Below, piece after piece: positions 50,870 through 63,000 of a stretch of 64,000 bases of DNA; position 1 is the first letter of the stretch, and each line of letters starts with the position of its first letter. A model generated the notes under the pieces. It did no database searches, had not been told where the DNA came from, and saw nothing but the letters and a program-made list of their open reading frames with translations. Origin of the DNA: Toxoplasma gondii ME49 (Eukaryota; Apicomplexa; Conoidasida; Eucoccidiorida; Sarcocystidae); assembly GCF_000006565.2 (NCBI RefSeq), contig NC_031478.1, forward strand, positions 1,967,874-2,031,873, read 5' to 3'. Made by a program: the position numbers and the translations under genes.

Positions 50870-53839
50870 ATGCCTCACGGATTCGCCCTCCTCGCGGCAC
50901 TTTCCGGTCTGGGGGCCTCGGCCTCACACACGACATCTACCAACGACGTCGCAGACCTTTTCCAGACGGGGTGGAATGCGGCACCGTTGACTTCTGTTCC
51001 CACTTTCGTTTCGGCTGTGAGTAAAACCGTTAGTGGAGCACTGCATCAGGGGTTGGCTTTTCTAGGACAAGCAGCAGGCGGAGCCAAGTTCGCGAGCACT
51101 GCAGCTGGGCCCGTATCATCCAGTGCTTCTTCGTCTTTCTTTTGCACAGGTAGTGTTCCAATCTATAGTGGTGGTTCCTCGTCTGGGATGTCAGCTGGAG
51201 CAGGAGCTGCACATGCTGGAACTCAGGCGATCGCTTCGAAATTCCTGTGTTCTTCCGCTCACCATGCTACGAAAGGTGCTGCAGATGTGGGTTCCGCAGG
51301 CCCTGCTGGCCTCTTGTATACCGCGAAAGGGGCCTCTTCAGCTGGCCTAGGGAGCGCTGCAGGAAACTCGGCTTTGATTAACGCCAGTGGCAGACACGCT
51401 GCCCACTTCCTTGCCTTCACAGGGGTGGGGGATTCCCACGCGACTGCAGTTTCGACAGCAGTCGCCGGAGGAGGATCAGCGTCATCTGGAGCCGCTGTAG
51501 GAGATTCAGGACTCCTGCCAGGAGCAGGAGTATTAATCGGGGCACCGAAAGGCCTGTCCATCTTCGGAGGATCAGCAGCAGGTGACTATGGATTGAATTT
51601 ATTACAGGTTTTGCATGCAGATAATTCTGGACCGGTAGCTGGAGGCGCAGCAGTGGCGACATCAAAAGGTACGCTTTTCGCCCATTCTTCGATTCATTCA
51701 AAAAAAGTGATTCTTACAAAAGCAGTAGCACACAGTGGAAAGAAAGCATTCGGAAGGAAAACTTCATTTTTAGGAAAGAAGACCAAGGGAAGCGCAGGCA
51801 AAAGCAGTCGTGAGGCAGCGCGTAGGGAGAAGGCAGCTCGCAAAGCAGCAGAGAAAGAAGCAAAAAAAAAGGAGGCGGCCGCTAAGAAGGAACAAAAGCG
51901 AGCAGAGGCTGAGAGGAAGAAGGCGGAGAAGGAGCTGAAAAAAAAGGAAGAGGCCGATAGGAAGCGGGAAAAAAAGATTGAGAAGGAGAATGAGCGGTCC
52001 CGGGCGAAAGAACAACGTCGCCTGGAGAAGCAGGAGAGAAAGAAATATCGCGAGGAGAAGGAGCGTCTTCGAGAAGAGCAGCGTCGGTACCGGAAGCTAA
52101 GAAAGGAGGAGCAAGAGTTGGAGAGACAGAGGGAAAAATACCAAGAAAGCAGAAGCCGACGGGGGCAATATGACCTCAGTGACTACGGTAGTCCGTCGTA
52201 TGGCCGTAGCTATGGTCCGTCATATAGAAGCGGGTATGGTCCGTCCTATGACGGCGGTGGGTATGGCCCGTCATATAGAAGCGGGTATGGTCCGTCCTAT
52301 GGCGGCGGTGGGTATGGTCCGTCCTATGGCGGCGGCGGGTATGGCCCGTCCTATGGCGGCGGCGGGTATGGCCCGTCCTATGGCGGCGGCGGGTATGGCC
52401 CGTCCTATGGCGGCGGTGGGTATGGCCCGTCCTATGGCGGCGGTGGGTATGGCCCGTCCTATGGCGGCGGTGGGTATGGCCCGTCCTATGGCGGTAATCA
52501 TGGTCCGACTAGCCATCACGATGACTTATATGGGAGCAGGTCTGGGCCTACTGTCACCGAAGCTCCATATCGTCCAACTACTGCTTACGGAACGCCTTCA
52601 AGGAACGTCACTTCAACCCCCTACGGGGTTCCTGCAGTACCTCGTGAAGCTCATGGCGTGACGGGAGGGTCAGGGGGCAGTGCAGGAGGGCCGGTTCAAT
52701 ACGTCTATTCACAGCCCGGTGAAGCTGCTACCGGGACGAAATCTATCCGTGTTATCCAAGATGTAGCCGAGACAAAAAACGGGGTTACGACACACCATGT
52801 CACGGAAACAGTCTCCTCCTCAAGAGCGGGTGTCCCTTCTGGGTCTGTTCCGGGTATGACCATTGGAGGAGCTGCAGCTAGCGGCTATGGGGGTGTTCAC
52901 GGCCCAATTGGCGGAGGTGAGTATCATGGTGAGGAAATGAGCACTTACGAGGGGGGCGAAGAAGAGGGCGAAGAATTTTTGAGTCTCAGGACACTGCAGC
53001 TCCAAGCGACCACACTCTTCTTTGGCTTTTTCGGGAGGCTAGCTGACACAGGCCGAGAAGACCGACACAGAACATACAGATGCACTGATAACAGGACGCA
53101 TAAAACATGGAGTGCCAAGATTCTCAAACGAAGAACGGAACGAAGGGCACGGTTCGCCGTTTTGAGAGAGACTTGGATTGCTGAGGCTGAGCGTCGCTTA
53201 GAGGAAGGGAAATTTCCTTTTCTGCTTGTTGAATCTTTGCGTGACGTTAAGTCAGAAAACAGGGAAATCAATGTGGCGTACTCCGAGCTTAAAGATACCG
53301 ACAGTGGCAGTACAGCGCCGGACACAGCGAGCGGTGACGAAACACATGTTGGAAGCACAGTCAGGGAGACTCGAATCTGGTCGGAGGAGATGGATGTGGA
53401 GCTGTTGCGGAGCACCTGTGGAGTTGGCTGGCAACCTGATCGATCTACCGAGTTTACGAAAGACGCAAAGCTTGCGGATCTTCGGGAAGAAGCGAATCAT
53501 GACAGCAGTGGGTATTGTGGAGAACTGGACTGGAGCTCCGATGACGAGACAGGCACAGAAGATGATGCTCGGTGGACTTCAGATGAGGAGGCTGACGACA
53601 GGCCACAAAGGGAGGGGCCAGGAAGATTCCATATTTCCTGCCAAAGATTGCAACAGGCAAACCACAATTCTTTGGGAGGAGAGAAAGTGATTCAGGAGAC
53701 ATCGAAAAAGAAATTCGGAGGTCGGTTACGAGTGGGCTATTTTCGGAATGACCGTACCTTTTTTCCCGTGTGTAGCCGCCGCGTCCAGCTTTCCCTTCTT
53801 CCTCTCCGTCAACTCATGTACGTCGACTTTCTTGCATAG
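50870..53839 (+). CDS. Secreted Ala/Gly-rich, coiled-coil and Tyr/Gly-repeat protein, 989 aa
   Basis: One open frame starting at an ATG followed by a typical signal peptide ([18 protein letters not shown], cleavage about residue 18-20). Residues 20-290 are Ala/Gly/Ser-rich. Residues about 300-430 are an almost pure Lys/Glu/Arg/Ala coiled coil. Residues about 440-545 are tandem GYGPSYGGG units. Then comes a Thr/Ser/Gly segment (about 550-690), a run of acidic residues, and a basic/aromatic C-terminal region ([17 protein letters not shown] ... [19 protein letters not shown]) followed by an acidic Asp/Glu/Ser tail. No enzyme motif is seen. The last about 40 residues may be intron read-through: donors at about 53719 and 53729 and an acceptor near 53838 would give another end. 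The layout suggests a structural secreted protein, such as a wall or matrix component, but that is inference. Confidence 0.75.
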   Translation: MPHGFALLAALSGLGASASHTTSTNDVADLFQTGWNAAPLTSVPTFVSAVSKTVSGALHQGLAFLGQAAGGAKFASTAAGPVSSSASSSFFCTGSVPIYSGGSSSGMSAGAGAAHAGTQAIASKFLCSSAHHATKGAADVGSAGPAGLLYTAKGASSAGLGSAAGNSALINASGRHAAHFLAFTGVGDSHATAVSTAVAGGGSASSGAAVGDSGLLPGAGVLIGAPKGLSIFGGSAAGDYGLNLLQVLHADNSGPVAGGAAVATSKGTLFAHSSIHSKKVILTKAVAHSGKKAFGRKTSFLGKKTKGSAGKSSREAARREKAARKAAEKEAKKKEAAAKKEQKRAEAERKKAEKELKKKEEADRKREKKIEKENERSRAKEQRRLEKQERKKYREEKERLREEQRRYRKLRKEEQELERQREKYQESRSRRGQYDLSDYGSPSYGRSYGPSYRSGYGPSYDGGGYGPSYRSGYGPSYGGGGYGPSYGGGGYGPSYGGGGYGPSYGGGGYGPSYGGGGYGPSYGGGGYGPSYGGGGYGPSYGGNHGPTSHHDDLYGSRSGPTVTEAPYRPTTAYGTPSRNVTSTPYGVPAVPREAHGVTGGSGGSAGGPVQYVYSQPGEAATGTKSIRVIQDVAETKNGVTTHHVTETVSSSRAGVPSGSVPGMTIGGAAASGYGGVHGPIGGGEYHGEEMSTYEGGEEEGEEFLSLRTLQLQATTLFFGFFGRLADTGREDRHRTYRCTDNRTHKTWSAKILKRRTERRARFAVLRETWIAEAERRLEEGKFPFLLVESLRDVKSENREINVAYSELKDTDSGSTAPDTASGDETHVGSTVRETRIWSEEMDVELLRSTCGVGWQPDRSTEFTKDAKLADLREEANHDSSGYCGELDWSSDDETGTEDDARWTSDEEADDRPQREGPGRFHISCQRLQQANHNSLGGEKVIQETSKKKFGGRLRVGYFRNDRTFFPVCSRRVQLSLLPLRQLMYVDFLA
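52198..52500 (+). repeat. Tandem 27-bp units encoding GYGPSYGGG
   Basis: About eight nearly identical 27-base units, preceded by four diverged ones (variants ending in RS or DGG), encode a Tyr/Gly/Pro/Ser nonapeptide. Third-position T/C changes are shared by neighbouring copies, which points to recent duplication. All frames are open because the unit is a multiple of three. Confidence 0.95.
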
Positions 53840-56614
53840 GAAACACAAGGAACTTGAAGACAAAGAGCACGAACGCATAGACGGCCTCTTCACTGAATTG
53901 GACATGATGAAGTTTCATGTGTGTATTTGGGCGGAAGCCGGTGTCTCTAGTTGTCAGATGTCGATATTCATTTTGAGCTGGTATCCACACTGTCCAATCA
54001 TTCTGGTCCGTGTTTTAGTCTCTGTTGTATTTATTGCTTCCAGTAGTCCCGTTTACATTTTCTCAGCTGTTTACAAAAATTTTTTCGTTTCTGTTTAACC
54101 CGTTAACACTTCAGTTGTGGTCGGCATTGCGTCGCTCACTTTTGCGCCTTACGGCAGGAAAGAGACAGTTCCTGTCACAGTATACGGAGGGCGGAAAGAG
54201 AAGATGATGGCGCAGAGTGTCATGGAGGGTTCCAGTGTGTTTCTTCTTGTATGTCGTAAGAGATAACCATATCGAAATTCACAGAAGAAAAGTCATGAAC
54301 CAACAATAAAGCGGGCCAGTGGAGTTGGTGCCATGCGCATGTGTTTCCGTTGTCGACCACCCTTGACCTCTTATTGTAAGCCTTCTTCTTTGAATGTTTT
54401 TGTTCGTGCTTGTGGGCAAACTTCTTCTCCTGTTCAGATGTAAGAAAGTAACATTCATCGATATTTCATGGCCTCTCTGATGGCCTTCCGAACTCGTCTG
54501 TTACGCCTCCGGAAGTTAACGTTACTGTCTGCAGAGGAGACAGCAGTCATTCCTGAGAGAAATTTGAAGCTGCTTCTCGCTAGCGAATATTGCACAGTTT
54601 GTTTTTCTTAGACCTGGGCGACCACCGTTGTTGTTTGGTGCTGGATCCATTTGCAGTTCTATTTCGTGGACAGAATGTGAAAGTCCGAACGCTGCTGCTC
54701 GGAATCCTACTAGTTGATGTCGCTATATGCTTCTTGCAAAAACCGTTTGTTGTCAAAAATTAACAGGTTGAGAAGGCTAAGCACCAGTTTCCCATTTTGA
54801 CTAATGAAGGATTGGATTACAATACACTGAGACACCTTCGAAACAGCCTTGCAAGCATGTTGCCGCCTGGCATCGCCGAAGCATAATCTATGGACAGAAG
54901 TTTCTTCACACTCTGGATACTCTGTGTCAGTTACTGAGGCAAAGTCAGTCAGCGACAATGCCACTCTGATGCCACAAAGGAGCTTGGATCCTCGAAACAA
55001 AGGCCTTCAACATCTAAACACCAGGAGACCAATTAGTTGTAGAAACTCAATGAAAAAACTTGCAGACAATGCTGTTTTATAGATGAGTATTCTCAGTATC
55101 CAAATCAAAAGTGCGTTCACTGAGCATATTTATGAAACGTGGTTAGTTCACCTATCCAGTGCGATCCAGTTGTACCGGAACAGCTTCCTTCTCAAAACAT
55201 ATGACATGGGAATACAGGTTCGTCACCTTATTTGAGTACTTGGCTTGTCTAATGGTGGGCCCCGTCTGAGACAGAGTTTGTTTCACAAGAAAAAAGCAGA
55301 CGCGTTTGCTCGGCGCCCTTACGCGGTTGTTTTTTTAACCTTTCTTCTGACTTCACATATCATCCGCGTTTCAATTGGAGACACAGACCCAAAAAATGCG
55401 CGACTTCCATCAATTCATCTATTGTCCCATGCCCATGAGAAAACTGAAGCGGCGAACTTGCTGCATGCTAACGCTACCCACTGCCAAAACAGCTCACCAT
55501 TAATCCACCTGGGAGCTTGTCAGTGCGGACTCGTGTTGGCGGCTGCCGCATCCGTCTCAACCAGCGTGGCGAGACTGCATGACATCTTCCCGTGTGCGTC
55601 GATTGTTTTGTTTCATGACCGGAAAGACATAATGAATCCGCGGGATGATGTTTATAACAGGCCGGGCCCTCGCTTTCAGTAGATCCATTTGGCACGGAGA
55701 TTCATCCTGCCCATACCGTTGTGATCAATACATCTTATTGTAAAGCTTGCCATTGCGCTTCATCATAGGTGACACAACAAACAGCGGGTCCGTTCAGAAA
55801 ACATGAAATCATACAGGGGGTTTCAACGGCGATGGGCACACAAGTTGGAAAATCACTAATGACTGTCAAAAAACACCTGGAGCTCGGCCGGCGGGGAGGA
55901 TCATTCGCCACCGCGCCCGTCTCCAGAAACAATCCCAGATGCAACTGCAACCCCTATAGTTCATTTGGGAACCTTGAGCAGGCTCGACGCTAACTAACAG
56001 TGATCCAAAGGTTCCGTTATTGCAGCCGCGCACTGAAGTCATAGCACGTATGTATGTGCCCACATTTCAACCCCAGAAATCCCGATGTCGTCACCAGGCA
56101 CACTGCCTTATAAATATTCTTGCAGAGCGCTGGGAAAATTCCTCTTTCGTAAGCCACATGACAGACGTCTTTCGTGGCACACTGCACGCAGGCAAAACCA
56201 CGCCCTCCTGACAAGACACAGCTGAGACGTTTACAGCGTGCACTGAACACATAGCAACCAGTAGACTAGATGCCGGCGTGGCGCTACGTTTTGACACAGA
56301 GTCACAAAAACAGAAGAAGTCTGCATCTCCCTCATCCAAGATAAACAGACACAGGGAGTAGCCCTTTTTGCTCTCTGCAATCCGTGAGTTTCTTTCGACG
56401 TAGCAGTAAAACAACATCCCCCACCGGCGAATACGGGACCTCCCTGCTCTCAGAAAAAAGGTTCTTCTGTAACTTCCGTTCTCAACACTCGCGCCAGCCC
56501 CCGTGCATGAAGAAGGAAAATTCTTACTTATGTCTAGTCAATACCCCACCAGCCTGTTTCCGCTTTCCTGTGCTCGATTCTTCTGTGTTTCGTTTATCTT
56601 TGGCATCTGGTGCG
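53840..56614. other. Intergenic stretch between converging genes; two weak exon candidates
   Basis: At 53838-53925 a plus-strand frame after a CATAG acceptor encodes a coiled-coil-like run (KELEDKEHERIDGLFTELD) and could be an extra exon of the upstream gene. An AATAAA at 54305 is a possible polyadenylation signal. At 55245-55682 an open plus-strand frame without its own ATG encodes a hydrophobic, signal-like segment (YAVVFLTFLLTSHIIRVSIG) and then an unremarkable sequence; it could be an exon of a small secreted protein. Neither has enough support to be called a gene. Confidence 0.35.
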
Positions 56615-58147
56615 CTACATGTTTTTGATGACTCTGTACCCATTGTACACACTCGGAATACATGCGCCAAACGAGCATATACATAAGAGCAACCACACCG
56701 CCGAGAGAACTGGTAAAATCAAAAAGTACCCCAAATTCCAAATCGAGCATGCCGTGGCTGTTTGGAGCATAGCACACATTTTGACGGTTTCATTAGGATC
56801 AGAAAAATCGAATTTACCCTTTTCACCCCGCTGCTGCGCGGCAAGTGCAGCCTCGTAGCGACTCGCATGGCTCTGGGAGCCGATAAATTTCTCTGGGTCG
56901 TCACCAAAGCCACAATCCGTTGCGCAGTCGACAGGCCATCGTTGGAATTCAAAGATGCTGAGGTGCGAGAACGTGCAAAAGAGACCAGCTCGTGCCATCG
57001 CCTGGCTAGCGATGTTGACCCCCTTTCTGTACGTGGTCGTCGTGTCCCAGTAGTCGTTGTGGCAAGTGTTTTTGATACCCGCGTGACGTTGTCCAGTAAA
57101 CTCATGACCGGCGAGCCAGTCATTGGCGGTTGGTGTTGCGCGAAGGCCTGCAATTATACCCGGCACCACGAGAGGCCCAGCTGTTGAACGTGCCTGTCTC
57201 CCAATTCCTGGGTGAAGCTCCGACTCATTTTCCGCATCAATACTTTCAGAAGCAGCATCATTCGCTGCAAATCCGAGAGCAGCTAGCCCGTGTACAGAGA
57301 GGAGCGCATCCTGGTAGTCGGCAACTTCAGACGAACTGCCGGCATCGATTGATGCTGTGTGGGCGGACTTGAGTACGCCGTCCGCGTTGGCAGCAGGAGT
57401 TCCAGTAATCTGTCTTCCCTTTAAGAAATCTTCTATATTTCCCCCCTGGCCTATTGCATTGTTAAGTTGCTTCTTGATGTCCCCGACGTCGGGCATGATA
57501 TTCGTATTGCTGTTCGCGTACACGGTATAAATCTCGCCTATACCCTGGCCAACGCTCCAGCTCAGAGCGCTGCCACTGCGGATGAGGATGAAGAGATTGT
57601 AGGCGCATGCAAACAGAACAGCGACACATGCAAGGCAGGCAGTGACAACGGCAACAATAACTGGTCTCTTCTTTCGTGTACACACTGCCGTCACTGTCGC
57701 AAGCAGCAAAAGAACACCGGCGGACCCAACGACAATCGTGGCGAGGAGGCTCAACTTGCCGAGTTCGAAGAAGATCATGACTGCGAGAAGGTTGACCATA
57801 ACGACGTAAAAAATCAAACCACACTTCATTCCTGAAAAGGAAATGGCCAACTTTGCCCGTTGATCAACCAGCTTCTCATCGACCACCTGAATCACTTGGA
57901 CCACAGGAGCAGGAGCGACCGGAGCCTCACTACTTGGCTCTAGTAAGGGAGCCATCACATTGTTGGCTTCCTCATTAGAGACCTTTTCGTTTGTTGCTTC
58001 CTGACCCGTCTCTGCTGTGTCTAGAAGAGACAGGAAGTCGTCGCTCCCACCTCTGGCGGTTCCACCTCCGGCGGCTCCGCCTCTGATCGCTTGATCCTTG
58101 AATGCATCCTCCACCGACGGCAAGCGGATAACGCGCTTGCGTTCCAT
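56615..58147 (-). CDS. Four-span membrane protein with a Cys-containing loop, 510 aa
   Basis: A single-exon frame starting at the ATG complementary to 58145-58147. Residues 1-105 are polar and cytosol-like, with a Gly/Ala-rich patch. Three hydrophobic spans follow at about 108-127, 132-154 and 162-189, with a basic RKKRP turn between the second and third. A long loop (about 190-470) contains about eight cysteines, mostly in its second half (KNTCHNDYW, GLFCTF, PVDCATDCGF, VKMCAM, TACSIW). A fourth span lies at about 473-497, before a short basic tail. The topology resembles tetraspanins, but the CCG signature is absent and the loops are longer, so I leave it unnamed. Clear coding bias and an intact reading frame support a real gene. 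It is transcribed away from the mitochondrial-protein gene to its right. Confidence 0.8.
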   Translation of the reverse strand: MERKRVIRLPSVEDAFKDQAIRGGAAGGGTARGGSDDFLSLLDTAETGQEATNEKVSNEEANNVMAPLLEPSSEAPVAPAPVVQVIQVVDEKLVDQRAKLAISFSGMKCGLIFYVVMVNLLAVMIFFELGKLSLLATIVVGSAGVLLLLATVTAVCTRKKRPVIVAVVTACLACVAVLFACAYNLFILIRSGSALSWSVGQGIGEIYTVYANSNTNIMPDVGDIKKQLNNAIGQGGNIEDFLKGRQITGTPAANADGVLKSAHTASIDAGSSSEVADYQDALLSVHGLAALGFAANDAASESIDAENESELHPGIGRQARSTAGPLVVPGIIAGLRATPTANDWLAGHEFTGQRHAGIKNTCHNDYWDTTTTYRKGVNIASQAMARAGLFCTFSHLSIFEFQRWPVDCATDCGFGDDPEKFIGSQSHASRYEAALAAQQRGEKGKFDFSDPNETVKMCAMLQTATACSIWNLGYFLILPVLSAVWLLLCICSFGACIPSVYNGYRVIKNM

Positions 58148-60025
58148 GAGAAGTCAAATACGGCGAGAGATGTACATGAAAACTTTTTTCTAACTCTGAA
58201 ATGACCCGGCCCGCAAAAAAAAACTTGCTTTGAGGCAGGCCTCACCAAGTGTTTAAGGTTTTATTAAACACTGTCGCCATCTGCGACCCACAAGCCTTCG
58301 AAGTCATCTACTGATCTAAGCCCATCATAATTCCTCTTACTGGGCGTCGGAGGGAAATTAGCGAAACCTACACGAAAGAGGTACGACGAAGACGAACAGC
58401 CGGTCACTCCCGGCAGCGCAGTGAATTAGAGCGCTGGGCCACAGAACTGTGTACACCGTCAGAAACTGCTTTTTTGTTGTCTGAGCCACACGATAATTTC
58501 TATCACAGGTCGCCCCTCTGCGATGCCACGCTTCGCAGCACACTAATGAAGGCTCGGAGAAAATAGAACAAAGTCCGCGCCGCTAATACCCCGGTTAGGA
58601 AAAGCTCTCCGGGTCCATTTCACGCTGCACCACAAACCCTCCAGACCGCCTTGCAACACGCCACCCTAACCTAACTCGAACGCCACTTTTTTCACGTCAA
58701 GAATTGCCGCATAGTCTGCAAAACTGCCGCTCTATTTCCACACCGTGGTAATTCAACCAGTGGAATTCCGCGTGCAGCCTGACTCACCGCTCAATCGAGT
58801 GCACGAACTCGAAGACTCTGCAGGGGCAGTAGCTGCTCTATGTCAGCGAAGGGGGGGGGGGAGGGGAACAGCTAGCTGCAAATTTTTGACTCCAAGACGA
58901 CACCTTGTTGGTATGGGCCCAGAAAACTTCCCTCCAGGTCTCCCTTTTTCGCTGTCACAACCACCAAAAAGGGTCGCACGCGAATCGACTCGCCTCACGC
59001 ATGCAGCCGCCTGCGCTCTGGAAGAGCCTTCCATCTCAACAACACTTCCGAGGCGACCTGGACCACGCAAGAGCGGCTACGGATCTCTCAGGTCAGCACG
59101 TAGTGTGCAAGCGACAGGTCCATCGTTTCTTGTTTGTGAAACAAGCAAACTGCCATTCCGGACTGGAGTCAGAAATTTGGTTTTCTTGACGTACTCGATC
59201 GGACTGTCCTGGGAGGGGCGTTATCGAGGGCATGCTTAAGCACGGAAGAACGCCTGCGGACGTGGCGACGGCTTGTGCCGCAGTTTCAGGGCACACCCCT
59301 GACTTTTCGGTTTTAATGGACTTCTGGATCCACGACACAGGTTCTGTCCCGTTCCTTCGACTTCTCTGCTGATTATTACTAAAGGTGTGTCACGAGGCGG
59401 TAGAGGCCTCCGCTGCTGTGGTGGACGGGTAAAACCCAGGTCGATTTTGCGCAAACCGTGCATAAGCAGCCGCGCGTGCCGCTGCAGAGAAACTTCGCTC
59501 CCTTGGCAGACATCTTCCCTTTTCCTAGGATTTCTCTGTCCAGAGACCTCTCTTCCTCGTAGGTGTTATCTTGCGGTTGATCTCGGTCGATTTTCCCTTG
59601 AACGCTGTTGCATGCGGTGTTGTCGACAAGGCACTTATAGGAGGAGAAAGGAGAGGAAAGCGACGAGTTCCGCGCTGGGGCATTTCTTCTGTCGCATCTT
59701 TGTTGGTCGCTTTCCTGCATCCGATGCAGACGTTTACTGCGTGACTTCTTCCCCTTTTCCCTGCCTCTACTCACTGCCACCCTCACGCACACAGCCATCT
59801 GGAGACTGTCTACTTGTGTCTTCCGCCCTCAATGCTCCCTTTCTTTTAGGTTCCGTCGCTCTCGAGCGGGATCCCCAACAGCCGTGTTTTCTGCAACAAA
59901 CAGAGTGTGGTCGGACAAGGAAGATGGCCTGTGGTGGATGCGCACTTAGGGGACAAGCCTCCCGGTCCCCTTCGTGGTTTTCGTTTTCCGCTGCTCTCTT
60001 TTAACAGAGTTAACAGAGTCATAAC
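58148..60025. other. Divergent upstream region shared by two genes
   Basis: The 1.9 kb lies head-to-head between the four-span protein (minus) and the mitochondrial-type protein (plus) and should contain both promoters. It includes a run of eleven G at 58851-58861. Open frames such as 58745-59239 and 59387-60004 have no motif and probably belong to 5' untranslated sequence. Confidence 0.5.
58851..58861 (+). repeat. Homopolymer run of eleven G
   Basis: Uninterrupted G tract in the divergent upstream region; a second run of twelve G lies at 62273-62284 in an intron of the downstream gene. Confidence 0.95.
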
Positions 60026-63000
60026 ATGGCACCGCACGTCGTTCGTCGCGGTGTCTCCACCGCGGCATTCTCGTCGTTTCCTCAGCCGCTGCCTGGAAGT
60101 CACCCACCTCCGTTCTGTCGTTTTTGTTTACTTGGTTCGCCACTTCTTTTCTTCCCTTCGCTCTCGTCTCGGTCCTTCACTTCAGGGGCTCTGGTGAGTC
60201 CGCACAGTGACTGTTCATCCTTGAATGCTCTGGCAGAAGGTCTCGTCGACTATGCAAATAAACTGTGGTCGTGCATGTATATTGTATGGAGCTTTCGTGC
60301 GTGTCTCTGCGAAAGTATCCAGATCCAAACAAGTGGATTCACACGTGTCACGCGCCACATTTTGCGTATCGTAAACGATCGCTTCATGGCTCTTCGGCGT
60401 CTGCTTGGATGGAGACTCGAGGTGCTCTTGACAGTTGGTTCTTCACAGATAGTAATCGCCGCGTCGCACTGACGCGCAGCACGTACACCAGGAGAAGGTG
60501 CCATTTGACGGAAACGGTTTGCCCTCGAGTAGACTTGGAGCGACTTCTTCACACCGCGCGTTCTCAGTGCTCGCTCCGCTGCGTTTCCCGTTTTCTTTTT
60601 TTCTCAGCAACGCGCCGTTCGAGAGATCCCCTGGAAGAGCCGACAGGATATCTTGCGCGAGCGCGAGAGGCCGGTGTATGCAGCAGAATGCCGAGGAACT
60701 CCCCGGAGAGAATACTCAAAGAATGTCATCGACGGGGTTCGCGTCAAACCCACATTCAACCCATTCGTGAAGCTGAATAAGGCGAAACGCTACGTCCTTG
60801 ACAACTGGCCTTCCAGGTGGGTGGGGTTTCCGAGCGACAGAGTTAAGAGGACTGACAACGCAGCTAGGCCAAGGAGAGGGAGTTCAGAACGGTGCAGCGT
60901 GCATATTGCTAAGGACGGTCGAGACACTGAAAAAGCGCCTCGAAAGAGAAGTCGGACGAAGGGAGGAAATCAGAGGCGCAGCAAATATCGTGAGTAAACG
61001 ACTCCGAAAAGTCAGGAGAGACGCCGGTACGCTTGATTTCTCTTGCAGAAACTGGGACGACTGGTCTCCGTATCGATGCTACGTGCGGGGAAGCCGACGA
61101 CGGTACAACATTCCGCAGGACCTCCTGCCCTACAAAGACGAACTCGGCGAGTGGCACCCGCCCCGGTGAGTCTAGCGCCTGGGGAAACGTTTCAGTTTCC
61201 GTGCAAGAGTTTGTGGAAAGGGCCGCTCCTTCACAAAACGTGGTCTGCCAAGTTGCCGTCGCAAAGGACCTTCTTTGAGCAGCCCGGTGCCGTCTGGATT
61301 TGCACGCGCATGGATCGGTCTCTCTGTTCCTTCGCCTTTGTGTTTTGGCATCGATCTGCGCTAGAAGACATCTGAATCAGTCCAGGCATGTCAACTGTTA
61401 GGGCAGGGCGTCTTGCCCCTCTAGGACGCTGATCTCTAGAACTTGGGAGGAATCGTGTGGACGCTTCTCACCTTTCCTTCGCTTCCTCTAAGTGTCTCTC
61501 TATGCTTTTTGTAACTTCTCGTCTCTCCCGTCAGACTCTCGGCGCGATACCAGGCAGACGTGAAGAAGCAATACCTCATGAACAGTAAGAAGGGATACAG
61601 GAGACGGAGAGACGGTTTAGGCTTTACGGCGAAACGGGCGCAGGGAAAGAAACGTAGAAGGGGATGGCGGAACGGAGTTTGGAGGGCAAGCGCGAGTTAA
61701 GAGCTACAAAGGTGAATCGACAACACATCTAGGGTTTGACATGTTGGATATGTACCCTCTCATGTGGAGGCTACCGTCGCGTTCCTTGGCTTCGATTTTT
61801 CGTTCTCGTTGGTTCTCCAGTTTCTGTTCTTCTCGTTTTCCCCAAAACTCTCGCCTCTGGTTTCTCGCGTCCCCGCTGTTGCTGCTCACTCCCTTCGCTC
61901 GCTCGCGTTTCCCGTGTTGTTTCTCTCTCCATTTTGCTCTGTCTTCTCCCGTTCCTCAGCTGGTCTCGGCCTCTTGTTCTTTTTCTCTCGCTGTAGATCT
62001 CCCTTGGGTTTGGCAAAAGGATTTTTATGAAGGAAAAATGCACTTCGGCGACAGAGAGCCTCTGGGACCGAAGGTTTGGTACCGCAAGGCTTTCAGGTGA
62101 GTAAGAGGGACCGGGAAGGAATACTGAGGAAATGGAGGATTTTCTGGCTGCCGCTAGCGCGTTCAACATATCGAGGGGAGGTCGGAGTAAGGCGCGAATG
62201 CATCTTCAGGCTTCTTGAACTAGACAAGCGTTACTAGATCAATATAAAAACAAGACATCACGACTTTACATCGGGGGGGGGGGGTAGTGAGTTTACCGCG
62301 CAATACAGGTCGACGCCTCTATGTTTCTCTCCGTGTTGTTTGTGTTTTTATGTTTTTGACCTACATTTGAGAACGACCTTTCTTCTTTTGTGCGCCTTAT
62401 AAGGCCATTCTACTGCAGTCATCAGGCACACGGCCACTCAGCATTTCTCGGACTGAAGGCATTCTTACTGTCTGCTTGACGGGTTGATCTGAAATTGGGT
62501 TCTTACCCCTCATTTTGATGACATGTATATATATATATATATATGTACGTGTACTAAATGGTTTTTCATGTCGAGGTTTCCTTTTTGTGCCTCGGCTCAG
62601 AAGGACTGGTGTGGTTGCGACTACCACAGTAAATGTGTGCCTTTTTAGAGCCATTTCGCAAATCGCTTTTGGTCGGGAGAGGCGAAACAGTCTTCTGGGC
62701 ATCTGTGGTTTTCTCGAACGTTTTTGTGCGCAGAGAGGAAAGGGTGAAAGAGGCAATGAGGAAGATGGACGATCTCGTTCTCGACTACCGGCAAGTAGGC
62801 TGCAGAGGCAAGACCGGGTGATGTCGAGGGTGTCGTGGTCGATCTCTCACGCCCGCAAGCATGCATGCTGTGCAATCATGTCGAAACACCTGCATTTGTC
62901 AGTTGTTGCCTTCGTGCACAGAAATCGATGTCCGTATTTAGAACAAGACAGAGAGTTTGAAGAACCATGGACGGAACGGAGAAGCAAGACAACCTAACGG

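Noticed and set aside
52170..52661. Open frames on both strands across the Tyr/Gly repeat
   Set aside because: Same cause: a 27-bp unit without stops. The signal peptide and coiled coil belong only to the 50870-53839 frame.
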